Source of the DNA: Arthrobacter sp. PsM3
Lineage (GTDB): Bacteria; Actinomycetota; Actinomycetes; Actinomycetales; Micrococcaceae
NCBI RefSeq assembly: GCF_030433895.1
Contig: NZ_JARUXE010000009.1
Coordinates: 62,001 to 126,000, forward strand
Direction: 5' to 3'
Length of the DNA: 64,000 nt
Both the position numbers and the translations under genes were made by a program. This document shows positions 48,642 through 57,306 of this stretch, piece after piece (the stretch's first letter is position 1; each line of letters opens with the position of its first letter). The notes beneath the pieces are model-generated. The model saw nothing but the letters and a program-made list of their open reading frames with translations, made no database searches and was not told the DNA's origin.

Positions 48642-50318
48642 TCAGAGGCCCAGGCGGGCGACGGCTTCCTGGCGCATGTCCACCTTGCGGATCTTGCCGG
48701 AGACGGTCATCGGGAAGTCCTCGCGCACGTCCACGTAGCGCGGGATCTTGTAGTGCGCCAGCTTCCCGCGGCAGAACTCGGCCAGGCTGACCGCATCCAT
48801 CGGGCCGGCGCCGGGCTTGAGGATCACGCAGGCCATCAGTTCCTCGCCGTACCGGGCGTCGGGGACCCCGATCACCTGCACGTCCTGGATGTCCGGATGC
48901 GTGTACAGGAATTCCTCGATTTCGCGGGGATAGACGTTCTCGCCGCCGCGGATCACCATGTCCTTGATCCGGCCCTCGATCACGATGTAGCCGTCCTCAT
49001 CCATCCGGGCGAGGTCGCCGGTATGCATCCAGCCCTCGGCATCAATCGCCTCGGCGGTCTTATCCGGCTGGTTCCAGTAGCCCTTCATCACGGAGTACCC
49101 GCGGGTGCACAGTTCGCCGATCTCGCCGCGCTGCAGCACCGCCCCGGTCATCGGGTCCACGATCTGGCTCTCCAGCTGCGGCATGGTCCGGCCCACACTC
49201 TCGGTGCGCTGGGCCATGGTGTCCACGCTGCGGGTCATGGTGGACACCGGCGAGGTCTCCGTCATCCCGTAGCAGATGGCCACATCGGACATGTTCATCT
49301 CCGAGATGACGCGGTTCATCACCTCGATCGGGCACAGCGAGCCCGCCATCACCCCGGTGCGCAGGGTCGAGAGGTCATAGGACGCGAAGTCCGGCAGGGC
49401 GAGCTCGGCGATGAACATCGTCGGCACCCCGTACAGCGACGTCCCGCCGAAGTCCTGCACCGCCTCCAGCGCCGCGGCAGGGGTGAACCCGCGGCCGGGA
49501 ATGATGGTGGCGCAGCCGTGGCTCAGGGCGGCCAGGTTCCCGATCACCATGCCGAAGCAGTGGTAGAACGGCACCGGCAGCACCACCCGGTCGTGCTCGG
49601 TGTACTCCAGCAGCTCGCCGATCGAGTGGCCGTTGTTCAGGATGTTGTAGTGCGAGAGCGTGGCACCCTTGGGGAACCCGGTCGTGCCGGAGGTGTACTG
49701 CAGGTTGATCGCGTCGTGCGGGTCCAGTTCGGCCATCCGCGCCTTGAGGTCGGCATGGGCGACGTCGTCGGCCCGCTTGAGCAGCTCCGCGAACGTCCGC
49801 TCCGCCTCCGTTTCGGGGACCCCGGCCATCAGCGCCGGCAGGCCGGCGTCGGGAAGGAAGACGAGTTCGCGCAGGTCCGGGCATTCAGCCAGCGCCTGCC
49901 GGGCCATGCCGGTGTAGTCGCTGTTGCGGTCCGACGGCGCCGCGACCAGCATCCGCATGCCGTTCTGTTTGACGACGAACTCCAGCTCGTGGCTGCGGTA
50001 GGCGGGGTTGACGTTGACCAGGACCGCCCCGGTCTTGGCCGTCGCGTACTGCAGGATGGTCCACTCGGCGCAGTTCGGGCTCCAGATGCCGATCCGGTCG
50101 CCCTTGGCCACGCCCAGGGCCAGCAGCGCGCGTGCCACGCGGTCGACGTCGTCGTTCAGTTTGGTGTAGCTCCAGCGCCGGGCCTCTTCCCCGGGCACGG
50201 CCGCGGCCTCGATCAGGGCGTCCTGGAAAGGGAACCTGGCCACGATCCGTTCGAAATTGTCGCCGATGGTTTCCTCGAGCAGCGGGACGTCAGTGTCCCC
50301 GGCTGTGTATGCAAGCAT
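48642..50318 (-). CDS. AMP-dependent fatty acyl-CoA synthetase/ligase
   Basis: The 558-aa adenylate-forming enzyme has the AMP-binding motif TSGTTGFPKGA at residues 209-219, YGMTETSPVS, the A8 hinge TGDLARMDEDGYIVIEGRIKDM, and a C-terminal lysine region SGKIRKVDMRQ. It activates a carboxylic acid (probably medium- or long-chain fatty acid) with ATP and CoA. It is most like the FadD/ACSF2 group (long-chain and branched acids). Single gene, followed by the 63-bp element. Confidence 0.92.
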   Translation of the reverse strand: MLAYTAGDTDVPLLEETIGDNFERIVARFPFQDALIEAAAVPGEEARRWSYTKLNDDVDRVARALLALGVAKGDRIGIWSPNCAEWTILQYATAKTGAVLVNVNPAYRSHELEFVVKQNGMRMLVAAPSDRNSDYTGMARQALAECPDLRELVFLPDAGLPALMAGVPETEAERTFAELLKRADDVAHADLKARMAELDPHDAINLQYTSGTTGFPKGATLSHYNILNNGHSIGELLEYTEHDRVVLPVPFYHCFGMVIGNLAALSHGCATIIPGRGFTPAAALEAVQDFGGTSLYGVPTMFIAELALPDFASYDLSTLRTGVMAGSLCPIEVMNRVISEMNMSDVAICYGMTETSPVSTMTRSVDTMAQRTESVGRTMPQLESQIVDPMTGAVLQRGEIGELCTRGYSVMKGYWNQPDKTAEAIDAEGWMHTGDLARMDEDGYIVIEGRIKDMVIRGGENVYPREIEEFLYTHPDIQDVQVIGVPDARYGEELMACVILKPGAGPMDAVSLAEFCRGKLAHYKIPRYVDVREDFPMTVSGKIRKVDMRQEAVARLGL

Positions 50319-50419
50319 GATGTGACGCTACCAACAGTCGGCCAGCAAGAGAAGAGTAAAGCTTGGATGTCCTACGAAATCTTCGGGACAGGAAGCCGCG
50401 GCCCGGTATTGTGAAAACC

Positions 50420-50698
50420 ATGAGCGCACCCATTGACCTTCAGGCCATCTTCATTCCCAACGACGGCGAGTTCTTCCGTGTGAAGCTCGCGCTGGAGATC
50501 GCGATCGACGAGGTGGTCACCGAACCCGGCTGCATCCGGTACGAGCTGACCGAGGCCACCGAGGACCGGCTGGTTCTGACCGAACAGTGGGCCTCGCAGG
50601 AGGACCTGGACAAGCACTCGAAGGGCTCCGCGGTCCAGGACCTCAACGAGTCCCTCAGCGCCCTGCTGGCCGAGCCGGTCAAACTCGTCCACCTCTAA
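50420..50698 (+). CDS. Antibiotic biosynthesis monooxygenase (ABM) domain protein
   Basis: This 92-aa protein is a small ferredoxin-like alpha/beta barrel. The features EPGCIRYELTEATED and LTEQWASQEDLDKHSKGSAVQDL match putative quinol monooxygenases (YgiN-type). The ATG at 50420 gives the family-typical length; a longer frame begins at 50363 but adds residues outside the domain. It is divergent from the acyl-CoA synthetase gene, with 101 nt between the two starts. Confidence 0.88.
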   Translation: MSAPIDLQAIFIPNDGEFFRVKLALEIAIDEVVTEPGCIRYELTEATEDRLVLTEQWASQEDLDKHSKGSAVQDLNESLSALLAEPVKLVHL

Positions 50699-50716
50699 AC
50701 ACGCCCCCAACAAAGA

Positions 50717-50779
50717 CAACGCGGGGTCACTCCGCGCCCATTAATCGGAAGATCATGGGCGCGAAGTGACCCCGCGTTG
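50717..50779. repeat. 63-bp palindromic intergenic element (type A), copy 3
   Basis: CAACGCGGGGTCACT (50717-50731) pairs perfectly with AGTGACCCCGCGTTG (50765-50779). The inner CGCGCCCA and TGGGCGCG extend the stem further. It lies between a convergent monooxygenase-like gene and thioredoxin. Confidence 0.87.
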
Positions 50780-50812
50780 CTGTGTGCTGCGTGCCGGTCA
50801 GACGCGGGGCGG

Positions 50813-51226
50813 TTAGGCCTCCGGGATCTGGCTGCCGTCCTGCTTGCCGCCTGCCGCGGAGGCCTCGGCCTGGGACCGGGCCACGTGCGCGTGGACTTCC
50901 TCCATGTCCAGGGCCTTGACGGCGTCGACGACCTGCTCCAGCTGCTGGGCGTTCAGGGCGCCCGGCTGGGAGAACACGAGCACCTTTTCGCGGAACGCCA
51001 TCAGCGTCGGGATGGACGTGATGCCGGCCTCGGCGGCGAGCTGCTGCTCGGCTTCGGTGTCCACCTTGGAGAAGACGACGTCCTGGTGCTTCTCGGAAAC
51101 TGCGGCGTATGTGGGTCCGAACTGCTTGCACGGGCCGCACCATTCGGCCCAGAAATCGACGAGGACAATGTCGTTGTCCTCGACGGTAGATGCGAACTGT
51201 TCACCTGTAATGTCTACGGTTGCCAT
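50813..51226 (-). CDS. trxA: Thioredoxin with a C-terminal extension
   Basis: This 137-aa thioredoxin-fold protein has the active site WCGPC (C30, C33) in FWAEWCGPCKQF, the cis-proline region SIPTLMAFREK, and a normal central fold. Beyond residue ~108 it carries about 29 extra residues rich in Ala, Glu and Gln. Classical TrxA is ~108 aa, so the extension is unusual but common in actinobacteria. It reduces disulfides in cytoplasmic proteins with thioredoxin reductase. Confidence 0.92.
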   Translation of the reverse strand: MATVDITGEQFASTVEDNDIVLVDFWAEWCGPCKQFGPTYAAVSEKHQDVVFSKVDTEAEQQLAAEAGITSIPTLMAFREKVLVFSQPGALNAQQLEQVVDAVKALDMEEVHAHVARSQAEASAAGGKQDGSQIPEA

Positions 51227-51334
51227 GGGTCAACGGTACGCGAGCAGCCCCGGCTTGTCCCCAGCATTTCGCTGTTGGCACACCCATGTGACGGCCCTCC
51301 GCCGCAGCCCGCCGGCCGGCCCGGGCCCGGGAAT

Positions 51335-51880
51335 CTAGGCCCAGACGTGCGGCGCCGGCCGCCGCGCGCCGGGCAGGGCGTTGGTTTCGCGCCATTCATG
51401 GATCCATTCGGGCAGGACCAGATCCGCCGGCGGCGTCCCGAACTCACGGATGATTTCATCCTGGCTGACCGGCTTGCCTTTGCTGACCAGCCGGGTGGCG
51501 ATGAAGGCGCGGGCGTAGATTTCCCCGTCCACCACCATGCGCTGCTCGAAATAGATGGCTTTCTCGTCGAGGCCAATGATCTTCGTTTCGATGGTGTACC
51601 GCTGCCACAGCTGCAGTGACCGGCGGAAGGCGATGGTCTCCCCCGCCGCCACGGGGCTCCATCCGCGGCGGCGCATGGCCTGCCAGGTTCCGCTGCGTGC
51701 CATCAGGTCGAACCGGCCCAGGTCCATCAGGGAGAAATACATGCCGTTGTTGACATGCATCGCAATGTCGATGTCGGTCGGTAGGACCTTCAAGGGCAGC
51801 GACGCGGTGTCATAGATGCTCAGCGGGGAGCGGCGGGCGGACGTGAAGAGCAGCAGAAGCGTGCGCAGGAGCAGGTGCAT
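51335..51880 (-). CDS. Acyl-CoA thioesterase-like (4-HBT, hotdog) protein
   Basis: The 181-aa protein starts with a hydrophobic MHLLLRTLLLLFTS segment that may anchor it in the membrane. The hotdog domain then reads LPTDIDIAMHVNNGMYFSLMDLGRFDLM (catalytic N-x-HVNN region), WQRYTIETKIIGLDEKAIYFEQRM, and IYARAFIATRLVS. This is the THEM6/4-hydroxybenzoyl-CoA thioesterase-like set. The ATG at 51880 begins the sequence at the hydrophobic stretch; a longer frame adds little of sense. Substrate unknown. Confidence 0.86.
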   Translation of the reverse strand: MHLLLRTLLLLFTSARRSPLSIYDTASLPLKVLPTDIDIAMHVNNGMYFSLMDLGRFDLMARSGTWQAMRRRGWSPVAAGETIAFRRSLQLWQRYTIETKIIGLDEKAIYFEQRMVVDGEIYARAFIATRLVSKGKPVSQDEIIREFGTPPADLVLPEWIHEWRETNALPGARRPAPHVWA

Positions 51881-51890
51881 GGGGAATATG

Positions 51891-52631
51891 TTACCCGCGA
51901 GTAACAACACTGCCAAGGACCGAGACCGTGGCTTTGTGTCCGGGACCGCGGATCAGCCAGCAGTTGCCGGCCCCGATCACCCGCTGCTCCCGCGGGTCCG
52001 CGTGCGGCAGGACCAGCGCGGTGTTCTCATCGACGGCCACCGCCTTATCAACCATGCCATGCACGACGGCGGCGACGGCACGGCCCAGCGTGCCGGCCTG
52101 CGCGGCGTGGACGTCGACGGCGAAGGGAACGAGGCCCAGGCCTTCGCCGAGCTCCACCTCCCCGAGCCCCTCGGAGGATTCCTCCGGGCACACCTCGGCG
52201 CCGCCGACCCGGTAGCCGCCGACAATCGCCTTCTCCGGCGCAATCATCGCCCCCGCGGAGAACCCCAGATACGGGGCGCCCGCCTGGACCGCCCGGCGAA
52301 TGGCGGCCGCGGCGGGCCGCAGGCCCGCCAGGTAGACGGGGGTCGGGCCGCCCCCGACGACAATCGCGTCGACGCCGTCGAACACACCGGGATCCACGGA
52401 TCCGCCGTGGCGGAGCAGGACCGTGGCCACTTCACACGGGGTCCGGCGGTGCAGGGGGTCCAGGTAGGCGGGCAGGAAGTATTCGGAACTGCCTTCGTGG
52501 TCAACCAGGACCACCGCGATCCGCGGCAGCCTGCCGTCCCCGGCCCGCTGCCTGACCTCCGCGGTGAACTGGTCGAGGATCACGGGAATGGTCACGGTAT
52601 CCGGGCCGCCGCCGACCAGATAGATGCTCAT
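51891..52631 (-). CDS. Peptidase E / cyanophycinase-like type 1 glutamine amidotransferase fold protein (S51)
   Basis: This protein of 246 aa has the S51 nucleophile elbow GFSAGAMI with S125 as the expected catalytic serine. Upstream are AIVVGGGPTPVYLAGL and ESSEYFLPAYL-like glycine-rich stretches, and a histidine near VPFAVDVHAA. Peptidase E cleaves Asp-Xaa dipeptides; cyanophycinases cut multi-Arg-poly-Asp. Neither substrate can be assigned here. The protein is cytoplasmic without a signal. It is divergent from the GNAT gene downstream. Confidence 0.8.
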   Translation of the reverse strand: MSIYLVGGGPDTVTIPVILDQFTAEVRQRAGDGRLPRIAVVLVDHEGSSEYFLPAYLDPLHRRTPCEVATVLLRHGGSVDPGVFDGVDAIVVGGGPTPVYLAGLRPAAAAIRRAVQAGAPYLGFSAGAMIAPEKAIVGGYRVGGAEVCPEESSEGLGEVELGEGLGLVPFAVDVHAAQAGTLGRAVAAVVHGMVDKAVAVDENTALVLPHADPREQRVIGAGNCWLIRGPGHKATVSVLGSVVTRG

Positions 52632-52691
52632 GGCTACAACGTACCCGGACCGCCCCCGCGCCGGGGCACAAATGCGTATTACCCTTGCCGG

Positions 52692-53180
52692 ATGACAACC
52701 GACCTCACCGTCAGGGCCGCCGTGCCGGACGACGCCGCGGGCATCGCGCGGGTGCACATCCAGGCGTGGCGCGAGAGCTACGCCCACCTGCTGCCGGCCG
52801 AGGCCCTGGCAGGGCTGCAGCAGGCCCCGCGGGAGGCCAGATGGGACGCAATCATCGCCGCCCCCGCCTCGGATATCTGGGTGGCCTGTGCGGGGGCCTA
52901 CATTGTCGGCTGGGCGAGTGCCGGGGCGGGACGCGATGGCGACGGACCGCGCCCCCGGGAGCTGGAGGGAATCTACGTGCTGGCCAGCCACTACGGCTCG
53001 GGGGCCGGGCAGATGCTGCTGGACGCAGCCGTGGGCGACGGCGGCGCGTACCTCTGGATTGCGGAAGACAACCCCCGAGCTTTCGCCTTTTACCGCCGCA
53101 ACGGCTTCGTCCCCGACGGGGCCACCGCGGAGCATGAGCTCACCGGCACGCCGGTCCGGATCCTGCGGATGGTGCGCTGA
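52692..53180 (+). CDS. GNAT N-acetyltransferase
   Basis: This 162-aa acyltransferase has the acetyl-CoA core LEGIYVLASHYGSGAGQMLLDAAV and the beta-5/alpha-4 segment AYLWIAEDNPRAFAFYRRNGF. The start MTTDLTVRAAVPDDAAGIARVHIQAW is typical of the family. Single gene, divergent from the S51-type gene. Substrate unknown. Confidence 0.9.
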   Translation: MTTDLTVRAAVPDDAAGIARVHIQAWRESYAHLLPAEALAGLQQAPREARWDAIIAAPASDIWVACAGAYIVGWASAGAGRDGDGPRPRELEGIYVLASHYGSGAGQMLLDAAVGDGGAYLWIAEDNPRAFAFYRRNGFVPDGATAEHELTGTPVRILRMVR

Positions 53181-53232
53181 GCCGACCGCGGAACCGAGCG
53201 CGGAGCCGAGGGCGGCGCAGAGCGGCCTGGCG

Positions 53233-53637
53233 TCAGCCGGTGGCGACCAGTTCAGCTTCGAAGCCGTCAGAATTCACCAGGTAGGCGGCGAAGTGGTCCG
53301 GGCCGCCGGCGTGCGGGTACTTCTCGGGGAACAGTTCCCGCCAGCCGTGCGCGAGGGCGGCCGCCGCCAGGGCTTCGACCTCGCGCCGGATCCCCGCGCT
53401 GAAGGCCAGGTGGTTGAGCCCGGGGGCGGTGCGGTCGTGCGTGCGCCCGCTCAGGGCCGGGGACTCCTCGACGACGATGTAGGTGGCCCCGCGCCGCCAG
53501 CTGCACCCGTCGGGCCAGTCCTGGTAGTCCTGGTAGCCCAGCCGGGCCAGGAGCCAGCCCCATTCGTCCCTGGCGCGGGCAAGGTCCGGCACCCACAGTT
53601 CAACATGGTGCAGGGCCCCGCGGGTTTCTTCAGTCAC
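53233..53637 (-). CDS. VOC-family protein (glyoxalase/dioxygenase fold)
   Basis: This 134-aa protein has a VOC fold. ALHHVELWVPDLARARDEWGWLLARLGY begins the first beta-alpha-beta-beta unit, and GLNHLAFSAGIRREVEAL and YLVNSDGFEAELVA the second, with metal-ligand-like His and Glu. It is unlike the VOC protein at 45871 except in the fold. The GTG start at 53637 begins the domain; the longer open frame adds unlikely residues. Function not known. Confidence 0.83.
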   Translation of the reverse strand: MTEETRGALHHVELWVPDLARARDEWGWLLARLGYQDYQDWPDGCSWRRGATYIVVEESPALSGRTHDRTAPGLNHLAFSAGIRREVEALAAAALAHGWRELFPEKYPHAGGPDHFAAYLVNSDGFEAELVATG

Positions 53638-53719
53638 CCAGAGAGTCTCGCACGCCCCAGGGGGCACCGGCCCCGCCCCGGCCCCGCCCCGTCCCGGCCC
53701 ACTGAATGCAGGCCGCGCT

Positions 53720-54262
53720 TCAAAACAGGATGCGCTGGAAGAGGATGTGGTCCTGCCAGTCGCCGGCAATGTTGAGATAGGCCGGGGCCAGGCCGATCTC
53801 CGTGAAGCCGGACCGCTTGAGGATCTTCTGCGAGGCAGCGTTGTGCCGGAGGGTCGCAGCCTGCAGCCGGTGCAGCCCCAGCTCGTCCCGGGCCGCTTCA
53901 ACGGCAAAAGCGACCGTCGCGGTACCGATCCCGCGCCCGTTGTAGTCCTTGTCCACCCAGTACCCGAGGTGGGCGCTGAGGAACGGCCCCCGGACGATGC
54001 CGCTGAGGGTCATCAGCCCCACAATCGCCTCGCCGTCCGTCAGGACCCACGGGATGTCGGATCCGGCGATGAACAGGGCCAGCTTGGACTGGACGCTCAC
54101 CATCTGGCCGTCGGCGGTGAAGAACTCCTCGGCCCGCAGCGGCTCCCAGGGCGCCAGGTGTTCGCGGTTTCGCAGGTACGCCGCGCACATGGCTTCCGCG
54201 TCGGAGGCTCTCAGGATCCGGATCCGGACGCTGCCGGCCAGGGGCGTGCTGTTGCCCGTCAT
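53720..54262 (-). CDS. RimJ/RimL-type GNAT acetyltransferase
   Basis: This protein of 180 aa follows the pattern of ribosomal-protein N-acetyltransferases: RIRILRASDAEAMCAAYLRNREHLAPWEP, then LGYWVDKDYNGRGIGTATVAFAVEAARDEL (acetyl-CoA pyrophosphate motif), AATLRHNAASQKILKRSGF. It probably acetylates an alpha-amino group of a protein or a small amine. ATG 54262 gives the family-type start. It is followed by a low-complexity GC gap before the VOC gene. Confidence 0.9.
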   Translation of the reverse strand: MTGNSTPLAGSVRIRILRASDAEAMCAAYLRNREHLAPWEPLRAEEFFTADGQMVSVQSKLALFIAGSDIPWVLTDGEAIVGLMTLSGIVRGPFLSAHLGYWVDKDYNGRGIGTATVAFAVEAARDELGLHRLQAATLRHNAASQKILKRSGFTEIGLAPAYLNIAGDWQDHILFQRILF

Positions 54263-54361
54263 CCGAGGACCCAGCCCGGGGTCTGCCGGCACGGCGGCAC
54301 ACGTTTGGGCGGGCGCGGACGTTCCGGCAGGGCCGGAAGATCGCCAGAGAAGGACATGAGC

Positions 54362-55090
54362 TCAGGCTTCGTCATCGTCGTCTTCGTCGTCTTCGCTCGA
54401 ATCGGCGCCCCGGACAATCACGCTTTCGACGCCGTGCAGATCCATCAGCGGGAGGACGAGGTTCCGCAGCGGATGGCGCCCGAAGAACCGGACCTCCATG
54501 GAGACCATCGGACGCTGCTCGTCCCCGGTCCGCCGGGTGCGCAGGATCGAGGAGCTGAACCCCATGGTGGTCGCGATTTCCAGGACCTGCCGCAACACGC
54601 CCTGGCCGTCGGCGTACTCGATGTGCATGACGCGGTTCCGGTCCACGGAGGGAATTCTGCGGACCGCCGGCGCGATGACGAACAGGGTGATGAGGTGGAA
54701 GATTGTCAGCACCACGCCCAGGGAGACCATGCCCGCCCCGCAGGCCATGCCCACCGCGGCGGACACCCAGATGGTGGCGGCCGTCGTGAGGCCGCGGACC
54801 ACATCGCGGCCTTTGAAGATGACGCCGGCGCCCAGGAAACCGATCCCGCTGACGATCTGGGCCGCGATCCGCGAAGGGTCCACGGCTGCTCCGGGCTCTC
54901 GCACGAACGCGAAACCGTAGGCGGAGACCAGTGTGAAAGCGCAGGAGCCCAGTCCCACCAGCACGTGCGTCCGGTACCCCGCGCTCTTCTGCCGGACCTG
55001 CCGCTCGATGCCGATCAGGGAGCACAGCACGAACGTCGCGAGCAGCAGTCCGGCCTCCACCAGGCTCGTGTCCGTCAGGAATTCGAGCAT
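54362..55090 (-). CDS. MgtC/SapB-family membrane protein
   Basis: The 242-aa protein has four to five spans and the family's SLIGIERQVRQKSAGYRTHVLVGLGSCAF, then IVSGIGFLGAGVIFKG and VRGLTTAATIWVSAAVGMACG. A soluble C-terminal ACT-like domain follows from about residue 145 (RNRVMHIEYADGQGVLRQVL), and the tail is acidic with runs of D and E. MgtC proteins help bacteria cope with low magnesium and can modulate the F-type ATP synthase. The ATG start at 55090 begins at the first hydrophobic span. Confidence 0.92.
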   Translation of the reverse strand: MLEFLTDTSLVEAGLLLATFVLCSLIGIERQVRQKSAGYRTHVLVGLGSCAFTLVSAYGFAFVREPGAAVDPSRIAAQIVSGIGFLGAGVIFKGRDVVRGLTTAATIWVSAAVGMACGAGMVSLGVVLTIFHLITLFVIAPAVRRIPSVDRNRVMHIEYADGQGVLRQVLEIATTMGFSSSILRTRRTGDEQRPMVSMEVRFFGRHPLRNLVLPLMDLHGVESVIVRGADSSEDDEDDDDEA

Positions 55091-55195
55091 GCCGACCGCC
55101 TTCCTTGGCCAGTCAGGCGAGGCGGACCGGCCGGAGATCACTGTCCCTATGGCTGACTCTAGCAAGGCCGCCGTCAGCCGTCGCCGCGCTCTTTG

Positions 55196-55543
55196 TCAGC
55201 CGGCGCCGGGGTCCCTTTCAGGTCCGTCGCCGGGTTCTTGTCCAGGCCCGTCGCCGGGTTCGTCGCCTGCCTCATCGGGGTCATCGAGAGGTTGGCTGTA
55301 GGGTGCCCGGGTCGCCCCGGAGTACAGCTCATCCAGGCGTTCGTTCAAGGCGTGGGCGAGGATGTCGCGTTGAAGTGCGGGCAGGGCGATGGCGCCGTGG
55401 ATGTAGGCCTCGACCTCGAATTGTCCGGCCTGGCCGCCGAGCGTGAAGTACCTCAGCCAGAGCTCTTCAATACTGACGTCGGCATGGCGAAGCGATTCGG
55501 CGAATCGCCGCCGCTGCTCGCTCTCCTCGCCGCCCAAGGCCAT
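55196..55543 (-). CDS. Hypothetical protein downstream of a GAF-ANTAR gene
   Basis: This protein of 115 aa has a helical first part (EQRRRFAESLRHADVSIEELWLRYF; FEVEAYIHGAIALPALQRDILAHALNERLDEL) and a low-complexity tail with repeated GDEPGDGPG-like units rich in Gly, Asp, Glu and Pro. It starts 15 nt after the ANTAR gene stop with an AGGA site, so the two are probably co-transcribed. No function is known to me. Confidence 0.65.
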   Translation of the reverse strand: MALGGEESEQRRRFAESLRHADVSIEELWLRYFTLGGQAGQFEVEAYIHGAIALPALQRDILAHALNERLDELYSGATRAPYSQPLDDPDEAGDEPGDGPGQEPGDGPERDPGAG

Positions 55544-55558
55544 GCCGTCGTCCTGCGC

Positions 55559-56281
55559 TTAGTTTTCGAGGGGTCTGGCTGCGGCCAGCAGCTCCGCCGC
55601 GACCCGGGCCAGGGGCTTTCCCGACTGCCGCGAGAGCGTCATCAGATCCCGAAATGCCTCTTCATCACTGGTGCCTTTGCGGGCCATCAGCAGGCCTTTG
55701 GCCATGCTGATCGCGTCCCTCTGCGCCAGGGATTCCTGCAAACGGTCGCTCAGCGTCAGGGCAGCCTCGCGGGCCTGTGAGTGGATGACAAAAAGCGTTG
55801 CCTGTTCGGCAAAGAGCTCGGCCAGGCGGACCATGCCGTTGCCAAGCTGCTGACCGCCGTCCGAATAGACCTTGACGGCTCCCAGTGCCAGGTCGCCTGA
55901 CCGCAGCGGGCAGCTCACCGACGACGAAATTCCCAGGGCGGCCGCGGCGGGAGTCCAGCGCGACCACCGCCGTTCGGAGGCCAGATTCTCGACCAGGACG
56001 GTTTCACCGCTGGCCCAGGCCGTGATGCACGGGCCTTCCCCCAGCTCGTACTGGAGCGCATCGGCTTCAGCCACGACGGCGTCGGACGCGGCCGTCGTCT
56101 GCCGCAGCCCCGAACCGTTGATCAGGCTCACGCCGGCCCCGATAGAGCCTGGAATCGCTGCCGTCGCGGCATCCGTGATCAGCCGAAGTGCGTGGGCAAC
56201 CGTCTCTTCTGTCAGCAGCAGCCGTGAGGCCCGTGCGAAAACGGCGGTGATCTCGTCAGCCAGCGGCAGGTCCACGCTCAT
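55559..56281 (-). CDS. GAF-ANTAR RNA-binding regulator 1
   Basis: The 240-aa protein has an N-terminal GAF domain (about 30-160; ELGEGPCITAWASGETVLVENL, then ALGISSSVSCPLRSG) and a C-terminal ANTAR domain (about 180-236; RDAISMAKGLLMARKGTSDEEAFRDLM). ANTAR domains act as antiterminators that bind paired hairpins in target leader RNAs, with the GAF as signal input. No histidine kinase partner is adjacent. The start was put at ATG 56281, which has a GAGGTGA site; ATG 56299 is possible. The convergent layout with two sister genes is notable. Confidence 0.9.
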   Translation of the reverse strand: MSVDLPLADEITAVFARASRLLLTEETVAHALRLITDAATAAIPGSIGAGVSLINGSGLRQTTAASDAVVAEADALQYELGEGPCITAWASGETVLVENLASERRWSRWTPAAAALGISSSVSCPLRSGDLALGAVKVYSDGGQQLGNGMVRLAELFAEQATLFVIHSQAREAALTLSDRLQESLAQRDAISMAKGLLMARKGTSDEEAFRDLMTLSRQSGKPLARVAAELLAAARPLEN

Positions 56282-56449
56282 ATTCACCTCAGGGTCCATA
56301 CTGGCGCAGACGCCAGCCGGCGCGTATCGCCGCAGGACTCAAGCATACGGCGGGCCGGCGGGGCGCGCCTGTATTCACGCTCCACCGCAGGGAGTAGTGT
56401 CGCTAGTAGCTTGATCTCAGCCTTGAGGGTCCATAGGTTTCGCTATTTT

Positions 56450-56477
56450 GGTTGCTGGCGATTAAGAGTTCGCAACC
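56450..56477. other. Small dyad in the divergent control region of two GAF-ANTAR genes
   Basis: GGTTGC and GCAACC are 6-bp inverted arms 16 nt apart, in the 246-nt space between divergent GAF-ANTAR genes. It could be an operator or a leader hairpin of the plus-strand gene. No other feature is seen in this space. Confidence 0.3.
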
Positions 56478-56527
56478 GCTAAGCAGGCGCGTCACGGACG
56501 CCCAGCGTTCCTAGGATTGAGGCCGGC

Positions 56528-57253
56528 ATGGTTTCCGGTACCGGCGCATCTCCAACACCCGAGCAATTGCAGGATCTCCTGCTGGAAAGTCCAGGGTTCA
56601 CCGAGTTCCTTCTGGGCCTGACCACCGTCTCCGCGACCCTACTCGGCGGTTCCGAGCCCATGCTGTGCGCCATCACGGTGGAAAGGGAGGGCACTCCGGC
56701 CACCGTTGCCAGCAGCGGCCAGGACGCGAAACGGCTGGATGAGAAGCAATACGCGTTCGACGACGGCCCCTGCCTCACCGCTTTGCGTCACGGCACCACC
56801 GTTCTGGTTACCGATGTGGAAAATGAGGACCGCTGGGCGCACTACGCCTCCGCAATCTCCGGCGAGGGCATCCGGTCGGTCCTGGCCGTTCCAATCAGCA
56901 CGGATCCGGGCTCAGCCGCAGCGCTAAACTGCTACTCGCGCACCAGCGGCGTATTTGATGAGGCCACGGTTGCGGAGGTGGAGCGCCATGCCTCGTCCAT
57001 CTCGCGGATCCTAAGACTGGCACTCAAGGTGCACCCCCCGGAAATCTACCCCGAGCATCTCCGTGCTGCCTTGAAATCCCGCGCCATCGTGGACGCCGCC
57101 GTCGCACTGATCATGATCCAGAACCGGTGCAGCAGGGAACGGGCCATGGAACTGCTGCACCTGGCCGCCAGGGCAACCGACACCAGGCTCCACACCATCG
57201 CCGCGGACATCCTGCACGGCGCCACACTACCTTCGGCGGATCCCCCGCAATAG
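56528..57253 (+). CDS. GAF-ANTAR RNA-binding regulator 2
   Basis: The 241-aa protein resembles the divergent one. The GAF domain (residues ~20-165) shows FDDGPCLTALRHGTTVLVTDVENEDRWAHYA and GIRSVLAVPIS. The ANTAR domain at about 175-225 has KSRAIVDAAVALIMIQNRCSRERAMELLH and two conserved arginines. The ATG is preceded by TTGAGG. It lies 53 nt upstream of a third GAF-ANTAR gene, so the two may be one transcript. Confidence 0.9.
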   Translation: MVSGTGASPTPEQLQDLLLESPGFTEFLLGLTTVSATLLGGSEPMLCAITVEREGTPATVASSGQDAKRLDEKQYAFDDGPCLTALRHGTTVLVTDVENEDRWAHYASAISGEGIRSVLAVPISTDPGSAAALNCYSRTSGVFDEATVAEVERHASSISRILRLALKVHPPEIYPEHLRAALKSRAIVDAAVALIMIQNRCSRERAMELLHLAARATDTRLHTIAADILHGATLPSADPPQ

Positions 57254-57306
57254 GATGGAAGAAAGCCGCCGTTTGCTCAGCGCGCGGCCGGGAATTGGGG
57301 GCAGCT

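Noticed and set aside
48477..50414. 645-aa plus-strand frame opposite the acyl-CoA synthetase
   Set aside because: It runs through one of the 63-bp repeats and an intergenic gap and is antisense to a secure gene.
53640..53700. Very GC-rich simple sequence upstream of a VOC gene
   Set aside because: Runs of CCCCGG units look like compositional low complexity; no gene, stem or operator could be supported.
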